Assembly: GCA_903839585.1 (NCBI GenBank)
Contig: CAIMCU010000063.1
Coordinates: 1 to 10,255 of the forward strand
Direction of reading: 5' to 3'
DNA length: 10,255 nucleotides
From: an uncultured Actinomycetes bacterium
GTDB taxonomy: Bacteria; Actinomycetota; Actinomycetes; Nanopelagicales; Nanopelagicaceae
Shown here: one piece after another, positions 1 to 6,854 of the stretch
Numbering within the stretch: the first letter of the stretch is position 1
Layout: every line of letters begins with the position of its first letter
Notes under the pieces: generated by a model
The model's input: the letters and a program-made list of their open reading frames with translations, nothing else
What the model was told of the DNA's origin: nothing
The model's database searches: none
Position numbers and translations under genes: made by a program

Positions 1-213
1 ACTGGTTCTGTTATTACTTCAGCCGGAATTGTTCTTGCAGCCACCTTCGCTGTTCTCGGAATTCTTCCTCTCGTATTCTTGGCCGAGCTCGGCTTTGCCG
101 TAGCGTTCGGTGTCTTGCTGGATACGATTTTGGTGAGATCAATTCTCGTTCCTGCCCTTGTCTACGACATCGGACCAAAGATTTGGTGGCCTTCAAAACT
201 CCAAAATAAGTAA
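1..213 (+). CDS. MmpL-type (RND superfamily) transporter, C-terminal end only
   Basis: Frame 1 is open from the first base to a TAA at 211-213 and encodes the last 70 residues of a larger membrane protein. Two hydrophobic stretches are visible. The first begins with an ITSAGIVLAATFAVL-like segment. The second contains the LGFAVAFGVLLDTILVRSILVPAL block, which is typical of the last transmembrane helices of actinobacterial MmpL/YdfJ proteins. The end (IWWPSKL) also fits the family, in which WWP shortly after the last helix is common. Members of this family export lipids or small hydrophobic compounds across the inner membrane using the proton gradient; the substrate here cannot be judged. The 5' end lies outside the window. 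The next gene starts 10 bp downstream on the same strand, so the two may be co-transcribed. Confidence 0.88.
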   Translation, partial: TGSVITSAGIVLAATFAVLGILPLVFLAELGFAVAFGVLLDTILVRSILVPALVYDIGPKIWWPSKLQNK

Positions 214-216
214 GGG
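212..216 (+). promoter_or_regulatory. Shine-Dalgarno site that sets the oxidoreductase start
   Basis: AAGGG lies 7 nt before ATG 224 and overlaps the stop codon of the upstream transporter. It supports the ATG at 224 over the upstream in-frame TTG at 158, which would place 56 bp of the gene inside the transporter. Confidence 0.6.
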
Positions 217-223
217 TTTTGAC

Positions 224-1348
224 ATGGTTGTAGTAATCGGTGCAGGCCTAGCGGGTTTAAGTGCTGCGCTGACATTGCAAAAGGCAGGTCGTGAGGTTCG
301 CGTAGTTGAAGCAAGTGATCGTCCTGGTGGTCGCTTAACATCAGATTATGTGGATGGCTATCGTCTGGATCGGGGTTTTCAGCTCATCAACTCCGGCTAC
401 CCTGAACTAAAGCGCTTAAAGATCATTGAAGAGCTGGATTTTCAATACGCACCACGCGCCGTAAAGGTTGTAATGGGTAAGAGTTCAGTAGAGCTTGGCG
501 ATCCAAGGCGGTACGTGGTGTCAGCTTTTAACTCACAGACTGGCTCCATCACTGAGAAGTTAGCCTTCATTAGATACCTTGCCTCTAAGCCGAGAGTAGG
601 GGAGTCGGTTGAATCGCATCTCATTCGAGTGGGTACCGGGGCCCTCTACAAACGAGTTTTGCGAAAGTTCTTGCAAGGTGTGTTCTTATCTGATCCCTCC
701 CAGGTCTCTGCAACCGTAGGTAAAGAGATTGTTCGCTCATTTATCTCCGGTAAGCCTGGACTTCCAGCAGCTGGGGTCGCGAAATTTTCGGAGGTGCTTT
801 CACATCGCATACACCAGATTGAATTCAACCATCGAGTCGACTCCCTAGAAGAGTTCGCAAAGGAAGATGTCATCGTTGCTACCGATGCAACGAACGCCGC
901 GCACCTACTCGGTCTATCAAGTATTCCAACACAGTTGGGCAGCACGACTTGGTATCACTCAACCTCTGAACCGGTTTCCGACTCATCCATGCTGCATATA
1001 GATGGAGAGGACAGGGGAGCACTAGTTAACTCGATTGTGATCTCCAATCTTTCAAGCGCTTACTCGCCTCAGGGAAAGAGTTTGATTTCTACAACTACTT
1101 TGATACCAACCTCCGAATCTGAAGTTCGCAGACACCTTTCAATAATTTGGGGTGTTCCAACGGGGGATTGGGAGCTGGTCGCAAAGTACGACATTCCAGC
1201 CTCCTTACCTCTCTTTGGAACAGATTCTCAAAGAGTTACATCAGCAAGGGTTACAAAAGGTGTTTACGTTGCTGGAGATTACAGGTGCGCGCCTTCACAA
1301 AACGGTGCCTTGCTATCTGGAAGGTTGACTGCACAGGAGCTTTTGTAG
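224..1348 (+). CDS. FAD-dependent oxidoreductase, amine oxidase / phytoene desaturase-like
   Basis: This 374-residue protein begins almost directly with a dinucleotide-binding fold. GAGLAG is at residues 6-11 and the ribose-binding glutamate is E29 in VVEASDRPGGR. The RPGGR motif is characteristic of the amine oxidase / protoporphyrinogen oxidase / carotenoid desaturase superfamily. The C-terminal FAD-binding block GVYVAGD is at about 346-352, followed by a final helix with an NGALLSG motif. The length is short for a phytoene desaturase (usually about 500 residues) and fits the compact NAD(P)/FAD-dependent oxidoreductases annotated in many actinobacteria. The middle region, which would form the substrate pocket, shows nothing I can assign to a substrate. 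No signal peptide or membrane segment is evident, so it is probably cytosolic. It follows the MmpL gene by 10 bp and ends 1 bp from the convergent SDR gene. The family is secure; the reaction is unknown. Confidence 0.85.
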   Translation: MVVVIGAGLAGLSAALTLQKAGREVRVVEASDRPGGRLTSDYVDGYRLDRGFQLINSGYPELKRLKIIEELDFQYAPRAVKVVMGKSSVELGDPRRYVVSAFNSQTGSITEKLAFIRYLASKPRVGESVESHLIRVGTGALYKRVLRKFLQGVFLSDPSQVSATVGKEIVRSFISGKPGLPAAGVAKFSEVLSHRIHQIEFNHRVDSLEEFAKEDVIVATDATNAAHLLGLSSIPTQLGSTTWYHSTSEPVSDSSMLHIDGEDRGALVNSIVISNLSSAYSPQGKSLISTTTLIPTSESEVRRHLSIIWGVPTGDWELVAKYDIPASLPLFGTDSQRVTSARVTKGVYVAGDYRCAPSQNGALLSGRLTAQELL

Positions 1349-1349
1349 A

Positions 1350-2243
1350 TTACTTTTCAGCGAGTGCATCAAGGGCTTGCGATATGTGCGGGTAATCCCA
1401 GGTAAATCCAGCGTCGATAAGCTTTTGTGGAATTACCTTCTTGGAGCCAAGGATCTCAGATGAGAATCCACCAAGAGCGATTTTCAATGCGATAGCCGGT
1501 GCTGGAAAAAGTGCTGGCTTTGATAGCGCTCTTGCTAGAGCCGATGTGAACTCCTGATTTGTAACAGGGTTTGGTCCCGTTAAGTTAACTGGACCGGAAA
1601 TCTCCTTATTCACTAAGGCGAAATCGAGAGCCCGAATTAAGTCATGCAAAGTTATCCATGACCACCACTGCTTGCCCGAACCTAACTTTCCACCAAGACC
1701 TAGCTTGAAAAGTGGAAGCATTCGTCCCAATGCGCCGCCGGTGGCATCAAGTACTAATCCAGTTCTAATTTTCACAGTGCGAACATCTCCAGCAAGATCG
1801 GCCGCCGCCTCCCATTCGCGACATACGGCAGCCAAGAAGTCATCGCCAGCAAGGTCGGTTTCAACGACAGAGCGATTTCCGGATTCGCCGTACCAGCCGA
1901 TAGCACTGGCCGAGATAAATACATCAGGCTTAACTTGAGCGACCGCACCAGCTATAGCTGTAGTACCTAGCAGCCGAGAGTTCAAGATCTCAGCTTTGTA
2001 CTTCTTAGTCCAACGTTTATCTCCAACACCGACCCCAGCTAAGTGAATGACAGCGTCCACTCCCTGCAGCGCCTCTACGTCTACGTAACCCGTTTTTGGA
2101 TCCCATTTGATTTCATCGGCAGATACGACATCACGACGAACTAAACGTTGGACGGTGTGTCCTTCAGACTTTAAATGCCCGACGAGAGCTGAACCGATTA
2201 AGCCCGATGCGCCGGTTATGGCGATGCGCTGTGGCACGCTCAT
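1350..2243 (-). CDS. TIGR01777-family SDR / NAD-dependent epimerase-like protein
   Basis: This 297-residue protein has an N-terminal Rossmann motif GASGLIG at residues 11-17 and the family blocks VIHLAG, WTKKYKAEILNSRLLGT (start of the active-site half) and ISASAIGWYG. The C-terminal segment, with LFPAPAIALKIALGG, VIPQKLIDAGF and a YPHISQAL end, matches the DUF1731 tail of the YfcH/SDR39U1 group. The length is normal for that family. The biochemical role of the family is not established; an NAD(P)-dependent reaction is likely from the fold. The ATG lies 4 bp after the sucB stop and has no strong Shine-Dalgarno, so translation is probably coupled to sucB. It is the last gene of the minus-strand operon. 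Its homologue also follows the E2 gene in Mycobacterium, as I recall it, hinting at a link to lipoate-dependent metabolism. Confidence 0.9.
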   Translation of the reverse strand: MSVPQRIAITGASGLIGSALVGHLKSEGHTVQRLVRRDVVSADEIKWDPKTGYVDVEALQGVDAVIHLAGVGVGDKRWTKKYKAEILNSRLLGTTAIAGAVAQVKPDVFISASAIGWYGESGNRSVVETDLAGDDFLAAVCREWEAAADLAGDVRTVKIRTGLVLDATGGALGRMLPLFKLGLGGKLGSGKQWWSWITLHDLIRALDFALVNKEISGPVNLTGPNPVTNQEFTSALARALSKPALFPAPAIALKIALGGFSSEILGSKKVIPQKLIDAGFTWDYPHISQALDALAEK

Positions 2244-2247
2244 CGAG

Positions 2248-3873
2248 TTAAAGTCCCAAATCTGATTCGAATGCGCCGCCTTCGAGACGTTCCTTGAGAG
2301 TAACTAAGAAACGCGCAGCATCGGCGCCGTCAACGACTCTATGATCGTAAGAGAGACCGAGGTAAACCATCGAACGGATTGCGATTGTCTCACCACCATC
2401 CTCACCCTTTACAACCATTGGACGTTTAACAACCGCACCAAGACCAAGGATTGCAACCTGTGGCTGGTTGATGATTGGAGTATCGAAGAGCGCTCCGCGA
2501 CTTCCTGTGTTGGTCAATGTAAATGTTCCGCCACCCAACTCATCAGGTGAGACCTTGTTATCACGTGTGCGAGCGGCTAGATCTGCAATCTTGCGTGCAA
2601 CGCCGCCCATATTTAGATCTCCTGCGTTGTGAATAACTGGTACCAAGAGTCCTCGATCGGTATCGACAGCGACTCCTAGGTGCTCAGCACCGTGATAAAT
2701 AATCTGATCGCCTTCCACCGATGAGTTCAGAACTGGGTGTTGCTTTAGCGCTTCGCACACAGCTACTGCAAAGAAAGGCAAGAATGAGAGCTTCACACCT
2801 TCGCGGGCTTCAAATGTGGCCTTAGAACGATCGCGCAGTCTTGCGATTTTTGTAACATCAACCTCGATGACAGTTGTTAACTGCGCACTCACTTGAAGTG
2901 ATTCAACCATTCTTGCGGCGATAACTTTACGAAGACGAGACATTGTCACGGTAGTACCACGAAGAGGAGAGGTTGCGACTACCGAACTAGCAACTGGTGC
3001 TTTAACAGCAGCAGGGGCTGAAGAGGTGGGCGCGCTACTTCTCGGAGCTGCAGCTTCAACATCCTCTTTTCGAATGCGACCACCAATTCCAGTTCCCTTA
3101 ACCGATGCAAGGTTTACACCCAACTCGGAGGCAAGTTTGCGAACAATCGGGGTTACGTAAGAGTCTGTTGGCTGCGCTACGGGAGCTGCAACAACGGGAG
3201 CTGCAACAACGGGAGCTGCAACAACGGGAGCTGCTACAACGGCAGCCGCAACAACGGCAGCTGCAACAACGGGAGCTGCAACAGATCCTTGTCCGCCGAT
3301 AAGGGCGAGTCTTGCGCCGACAGGAACGGTTGTGTCTACTGCGACATCGATCGCTAGGAGGGTTCCTGCTACAGGGGATGGAATCTCTGTATCAACCTTG
3401 TCAGTTGAAACCTCCAGCAGCGCTTCATCAACCGCTACAGAGTCACCAACACTCTTAAGCCAACGGGTAACGGTTCCTTCACTTACGCTCTCACCAAGAG
3501 CTGGCATTGTAATAACGGTACCTGCACCGTTGTTTGTTTCTGATGCTGGAGCAACTGGAGCAACTGGTGCAACAGGTGCAGGTGTTTCAACAACAGGTGC
3601 TGGAGCTGCGGCCGCGACTGGGGCAGGGGAGGATGCACCATCTGCGATTATTGCAAGCTCGGCGCCAACAGGAACAGTTTGATCAACTGCTACAACTATC
3701 TTCTGCAAAGTTCCGGCAACCGGCGAGGGAATCTCTGTATCAACTTTGTCGGTAGATACTTCAAGGAGTGGCTCATCAACGTTGACATGATCACCTTCTG
3801 CTTTAAGCCAACGGGTAACGGTTCCTTCACTTACGCTCTCGCCTAGAGCAGGCATAGTTACTGAGAATGTCAT
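2248..3873 (-). CDS. sucB: Dihydrolipoyl acyltransferase (E2) of 2-oxoacid dehydrogenase, actinobacterial SucB/DlaT type
   Basis: This 541-residue E2 core protein transfers an acyl group from its swinging lipoyl arm to CoA in the 2-oxoglutarate and/or pyruvate dehydrogenase complex. Two lipoyl domains are visible, with the lipoylated lysines K43 and K159 each inside [15 protein letters not shown] Pro/Ala/Val linker lies at about 80-118 and a second, VVAAP-repeat linker at about 196-235. The peripheral subunit-binding domain is at about 240-275 ([21 protein letters not shown]). The acyltransferase domain runs from about 310 to the end, with the catalytic DHRVVDG motif (H511, D515). The start ATG has a GAGGA Shine-Dalgarno. 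In Actinobacteria this E2 may serve both complexes, so succinyl versus acetyl specificity cannot be decided here. The gene sits 12 bp after lpdA, which encodes the E3 partner. No E1 gene is in the window. Confidence 0.95.
   Translation of the reverse strand: MTFSVTMPALGESVSEGTVTRWLKAEGDHVNVDEPLLEVSTDKVDTEIPSPVAGTLQKIVVAVDQTVPVGAELAIIADGASSPAPVAAAAPAPVVETPAPVAPVAPVAPASETNNGAGTVITMPALGESVSEGTVTRWLKSVGDSVAVDEALLEVSTDKVDTEIPSPVAGTLLAIDVAVDTTVPVGARLALIGGQGSVAAPVVAAAVVAAAVVAAPVVAAPVVAAPVVAAPVAQPTDSYVTPIVRKLASELGVNLASVKGTGIGGRIRKEDVEAAAPRSSAPTSSAPAAVKAPVASSVVATSPLRGTTVTMSRLRKVIAARMVESLQVSAQLTTVIEVDVTKIARLRDRSKATFEAREGVKLSFLPFFAVAVCEALKQHPVLNSSVEGDQIIYHGAEHLGVAVDTDRGLLVPVIHNAGDLNMGGVARKIADLAARTRDNKVSPDELGGGTFTLTNTGSRGALFDTPIINQPQVAILGLGAVVKRPMVVKGEDGGETIAIRSMVYLGLSYDHRVVDGADAARFLVTLKERLEGGAFESDLGL
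3181..3285. repeat. Seven-copy 15-bp in-frame tandem repeat in the sucB linker
   Basis: On the + strand the unit is GGGAGCTGCAACAAC. Copies 1-3 are identical, copies 4-6 carry one to two changes (for example GGCAGCCGCAACAAC), and copy 7 ends in AGA. Read on the coding strand, the unit encodes Val-Val-Ala-Ala-Pro, with Pro replaced by Ala in two units. It forms the flexible linker between the second lipoyl domain and the subunit-binding domain. Confidence 0.95.
3551..3577. repeat. Three-copy 9-bp tandem repeat in the first sucB linker
   Basis: Three near-identical 9-bp units (GCAACTGGA, GCAACTGGT, GCAACAGGT) encode Ala-Pro-Val repeats on the minus strand. They lie in the linker between the two lipoyl domains of the E2 protein. 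Confidence 0.75.
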
Positions 3874-3880
3874 ATCTATT

Positions 3881-3885
3881 TCCTC
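3881..3885 (-). promoter_or_regulatory. Shine-Dalgarno site of sucB
   Basis: On the minus strand GAGGA lies 7 nt before the ATG at 3873 and directly abuts the lpdA stop codon. It supports the sucB start and indicates independent re-initiation after lpdA. Confidence 0.6.
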
Positions 3886-5253
3886 TTATCCGTGAGCGTG
3901 AAGTGGTTTACCTGCAAGAGCCATATGAGCTTCGCCCATAGCCTCTGAAAGTGTTGGGTGGGCGTGGATTAGTGGAGCAACATCATCGGCACTTGCTTCC
4001 CAGTTAAAGATCAACTGAGCTTCAGCAAGAAGTTCACCAACGCGAGCACCAACCATGTGTATTCCTAAAACAGGTCCATTCTTTTGTGAGACAAGCTTTA
4101 CCGAACCAGCTGTACGAAGAATTTGAGCCTTTCCATTTCCGGCTAAATCGTAGTTGAGTTCAACAACATCGTAACCGCGCTCTTTAGCTATCGCCGTGGT
4201 GAGCCCGACGGATGCAACCTCAGGCTCTGAGTAAGTAACACGAGGAACACCATCGTAGTTAATTGGTCGTGGATTCAATCCGGCAATCTCTTCTGCAACG
4301 AGAATTCCTTCGGCAAAGCCAACGTGTGCGAGTTGGAGAGTGGGAATGAGGTCACCAACTGCCCAAATCCCTGGAACGTTAGTACGACACTTATTGTCTA
4401 CCAGTATGTATCCGCGATCCATTGTGATGCCCTGCTCTTCGTAACCTAAGTTCGCAGAGACCGGTCCGCGGCCAACTGCGACAAGGAGAACTTCAGCAGA
4501 GAACTCTTTTCCATCTTCAAGAGTCACAGTTACTTTATCGCCGCTTACTTTATGCGACTTGAATCGAACACCTAGTTCAAAGTTGATTCCACGTTTGCGG
4601 TAAGCGCGCTCGAGCTGCTTGCTTGATGACTCATCCTCAAGAGCGACGAGGTGAGGCAAGCCCTCAATAATTGTTACCTCGGAACCAAATGACTTCCAGA
4701 CTGAGGCGAACTCACAGCCAATAACTCCACCACCTAGGACGATGGCGCTCTTTGGAACGTAATCCAACTTCATCGCATGATCAGATGTCATAACTTTTTT
4801 GCCATCGACATCGAGACCTGGAAGGGTTTTCGCATAGGAACCAGTTGCAAGCAGAATGTTCTTGCCCGTGTACTTAGCTCCATTAACCTCGATAGTGTCT
4901 TTGGAGATTAACTTTCCATGACCTTCGATGTAAGTGATACTTCTTGATTTCACTAAACCTTGTAGACCTTTGTGGAGTTTATTGATAACTCCATCCTTGT
5001 ATGCGTTAACTCCATTCATATCTATCGAGTTAAAGGTTGCATTGACTCCGTAAGCGGCGGCTTCACGAGTGCCATCAGCGATCTCACCAGCATGCAGGAG
5101 CGCCTTTGTTGGGATACAGCCCCGGTGAAGACAGGTTCCACCGAGCTTGTCAGCTTCAATGAGTGCGACTGAGAGTCCTAGTTGAGCTCCGCGCAGAGCA
5201 GCGGCGTAACCACCACTTCCTCCACCGAGTACGACAAGATCAAAGTTCGACAC
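3886..5253 (-). CDS. lpdA: Dihydrolipoyl dehydrogenase (E3)
   Basis: This 455-residue flavoenzyme reoxidises dihydrolipoyl groups with NAD+. It serves 2-oxoacid dehydrogenases and, as the L-protein, the glycine cleavage system. The N-terminal FAD motif is GGGSGGYAAA, and the redox-active disulfide is C41/C46 in GGTCLHRGCIPTK. The NAD-binding Rossmann motif is VLGGGVIGCEFAS near residue 175. The second FAD block is PGIWAVGDLI, and the C-terminal dyad is H432 and E437 in HAHPTLSE, contributed across the homodimer. All key residues are present and the length fits the family. The start is GTG 5253, preceded by a strong AGGAG. It lies 88 bp after pepA and 12 bp before sucB. A second E3 gene elsewhere in the genome cannot be excluded. 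Confidence 0.96.
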   Translation of the reverse strand: MSNFDLVVLGGGSGGYAAALRGAQLGLSVALIEADKLGGTCLHRGCIPTKALLHAGEIADGTREAAAYGVNATFNSIDMNGVNAYKDGVINKLHKGLQGLVKSRSITYIEGHGKLISKDTIEVNGAKYTGKNILLATGSYAKTLPGLDVDGKKVMTSDHAMKLDYVPKSAIVLGGGVIGCEFASVWKSFGSEVTIIEGLPHLVALEDESSSKQLERAYRKRGINFELGVRFKSHKVSGDKVTVTLEDGKEFSAEVLLVAVGRGPVSANLGYEEQGITMDRGYILVDNKCRTNVPGIWAVGDLIPTLQLAHVGFAEGILVAEEIAGLNPRPINYDGVPRVTYSEPEVASVGLTTAIAKERGYDVVELNYDLAGNGKAQILRTAGSVKLVSQKNGPVLGIHMVGARVGELLAEAQLIFNWEASADDVAPLIHAHPTLSEAMGEAHMALAGKPLHAHG

Positions 5254-5258
5254 TAGAG

Positions 5259-5263
5259 CTCCT
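5259..5263 (-). promoter_or_regulatory. Strong Shine-Dalgarno site of lpdA
   Basis: The minus strand reads AGGAG with 5 nt to the GTG start at 5253, inside a longer GA-rich run. It decides the GTG start. The remaining pepA-lpdA gap (5264-5341) shows no convincing terminator and no promoter that I can call. Confidence 0.65.
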
Positions 5264-5341
5264 CTTCCTTCACGGCCTGACGGCTTCTATAGCCCTATCT
5301 TGCCAGCCTCCGAGCGCTAAGACGAACCAGATTGAGATGAT

Positions 5342-6832
5342 TTAGAGCGCAGCAGACTCGGCTAAGGCCACCAAACTCCGCAATGCGATACCGGTTCCTC
5401 CAACAGGGGTATAGCCGTGAGCCTTGCCTTCATTGTAGGAAGGTCCAGCAATATCTAAGTGAAGCCAAGGAAGATCCTCTTTAACGAACTCTTTGAGGAA
5501 TATGCCAGCGACCAACATTCCGCCCATTCGTTCACCAATATTTGCCAAATCTGCAACAGGGGAGTCGAGGGAGGCGCGAAGTTCAACTGGAAGCGGCATT
5601 GGCCAGAAAGCTTCTCCAGCTATATCTGCGACCTTAAGAAATGTCTCTGATGCTACTTGATTATTAGTCATCACCGCACTTGTACGTGTCCCGAGTGCAA
5701 CAACTTGGGCGCCCGTCAAGGTTGCAACATCGACGATTGCATCTAGCTCCTTAACTTCTTGTGCTTTAACTAGCGCATCGGCAAGAACAAGTCGACCCTC
5801 TGCATCTGGGTTTAGAACTTCGACTGTTTTTCCACCGTAGATTGTGATGATGTCACTTGGTCTAGTCGCTTTATCGCTGACCATGTTCTCTGCCAACGGT
5901 GCGTATCCATCGATTGCGATAGGAAGCTTCATGGATGCGATTGCTATGACGGCTGCGCAGACGGCTGCAGCACCGCTCATATCTGATTTCATCGCCTCCA
6001 TGCCAAGTGCTGGCTTAAGAGCAAGTCCGCCTGTATCAAAGGTGATTCCCTTGCCTACGTAGGCGTATCTCTTCTTGGAAAGGTTCTTTGTGGGGGTATA
6101 GGAAATCTGCAATAAACGCGGTGGATTAATTGAGCCCTGACCAACCGCTGTTATTCCACCGAACCCCTTTGACTTCAACTGAGTTTCATTGAGCACTGAA
6201 ATCTTTAAACCTGAAGCGGCGGATTTTTTCGCCGCTTCTGTGATCTTTTTGCAAAAAGAGTCTGGGGTAAGGTGGCTTGGAGGGGTATTAATCAGATCTC
6301 GCACAAGATATGTGTATTCGCAAATGATTGATGTACGTTCTGAAATAGAGGTAGCAATCGCCTTGTCCATCTTCTTAACATGCACGTTTATGTTGCGAAG
6401 CGGGGCCTTTCTCTCTTTTGCGCTACTTCCTCGAAACTCATCAAAGGCGTACGCCCCAAGGCCTGCGCCTTCAGCTACAGCTGCGACCTCTTCCTTGCTT
6501 CGCGTAGGAAGCGCAAAGGTTGCACCTGTGTTTCCAGCTAACGCCCTAGATGCTGCGCCCGCTGCTCGACGAAGTACTTCATGTCCATATGAGTCTTGCG
6601 CTAGTCCAAGACCGGTGAAAACTATTAAGCGGGTACTTGTCCCAGGGGCTTTAATGACTTCATCAACCTTGCCGGTAGCGCCTAGATCATCGAGCATCTC
6701 TAGTAGCGCCTTGATGTTGAGGGCGGTAGCTGATGTTTCAATTACAAGTGCGTTCTTACCAGGCTTTTGAGCTAGCCCAACAACTAGAACCTCATCCTTA
6801 ACGACTCCATCGGAAATTCTGATTTTCGGCAT
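5342..6832 (-). CDS. pepA: Leucyl aminopeptidase (M17 family, cytosol aminopeptidase)
   Basis: This 496-residue two-metal aminopeptidase removes N-terminal residues from peptides in the cytosol. The C-terminal catalytic half shows the expected ligands: K261 in GKGITFDTGG, D266, D284 in MKSDMSG, and D343 and E345 in the signature DAEGRL, with R347 as the bicarbonate-site arginine. The classical signature is NTDAEGRL; here it reads NPDAEGRL, with the threonine replaced by proline. The N-terminal domain (about 1-160) is the less conserved M17 regulatory/hexamer-forming domain. The frame is open upstream to 7057, but that part is antisense to gcvT; homology to family N-termini begins near MPKIRISDG, so ATG 6832 is the start. 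No Shine-Dalgarno precedes it. A -10-like TACACT ends 6 nt upstream, which suggests a leaderless mRNA. It is probably the first gene of the pepA-lpdA-sucB-SDR operon. Confidence 0.94.
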   Translation of the reverse strand: MPKIRISDGVVKDEVLVVGLAQKPGKNALVIETSATALNIKALLEMLDDLGATGKVDEVIKAPGTSTRLIVFTGLGLAQDSYGHEVLRRAAGAASRALAGNTGATFALPTRSKEEVAAVAEGAGLGAYAFDEFRGSSAKERKAPLRNINVHVKKMDKAIATSISERTSIICEYTYLVRDLINTPPSHLTPDSFCKKITEAAKKSAASGLKISVLNETQLKSKGFGGITAVGQGSINPPRLLQISYTPTKNLSKKRYAYVGKGITFDTGGLALKPALGMEAMKSDMSGAAAVCAAVIAIASMKLPIAIDGYAPLAENMVSDKATRPSDIITIYGGKTVEVLNPDAEGRLVLADALVKAQEVKELDAIVDVATLTGAQVVALGTRTSAVMTNNQVASETFLKVADIAGEAFWPMPLPVELRASLDSPVADLANIGERMGGMLVAGIFLKEFVKEDLPWLHLDIAGPSYNEGKAHGYTPVGGTGIALRSLVALAESAAL

Positions 6833-6854
6833 TGCGCAAGTGTAGGTTGTCACT
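6833..6854. promoter_or_regulatory. Compact divergent promoter for pepA and gcvT, probably leaderless in both directions
   Basis: Only 22 bp separate the two start codons. On the minus strand TACACT (6839-6844) is followed by 6 nt and then the pepA ATG. On the plus strand TAGGTT (6843-6848) is followed by 6 nt and then the gcvT ATG. Both fit the TAnnnT -10 pattern with transcription starting at the A of ATG, and the two hexamers share the central TA. Neither gene has a good Shine-Dalgarno, whereas lpdA, sucB and the FAD oxidoreductase do. The -35 elements would lie inside the opposite gene and match the consensus poorly (about three of six bases each). This is a prediction from sequence only. 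Confidence 0.55.

Noticed and set aside
158..223. Upstream TTG extension of the FAD oxidoreductase giving 22 more residues
   Set aside because: It lies inside the transporter's C-terminus, adds residues before a dinucleotide fold that normally sits at the very N-terminus, and ATG 224 has its own AAGGG site.
3181..3285. CRISPR-like array
   Set aside because: The units are directly tandem with no spacers, are only 15 bp long and keep the sucB reading frame.
3105..3302. Gln/Arg/Glu/Leu-repeat open frame on the + strand (QQREL repeats)
   Set aside because: It is the antisense reading of the 15-bp repeat that encodes the E2 linker; the periodicity is explained by the sucB linker.
3332..3755. Two overlapping + strand open frames rich in Thr/Ala/Gly or Gln
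   Set aside because: Antisense shadows of the first linker and lipoyl domains of sucB.
5264..5341. Internal promoter or terminator between pepA and lpdA
   Set aside because: A TATAGA is present on the minus strand but has no -35 match at normal spacing and does not fit TAnnnT. The only hairpin is a 4-bp stem (GGCT/AGCC) without a U tract, too weak to call either way.
6189..6770. 193-codon open frame on the + strand antisense to pepA
   Set aside because: It lies wholly inside the well-supported pepA gene and shows low-complexity Ser/Ala/Arg composition with no recognisable domain; it is a reading-frame shadow.
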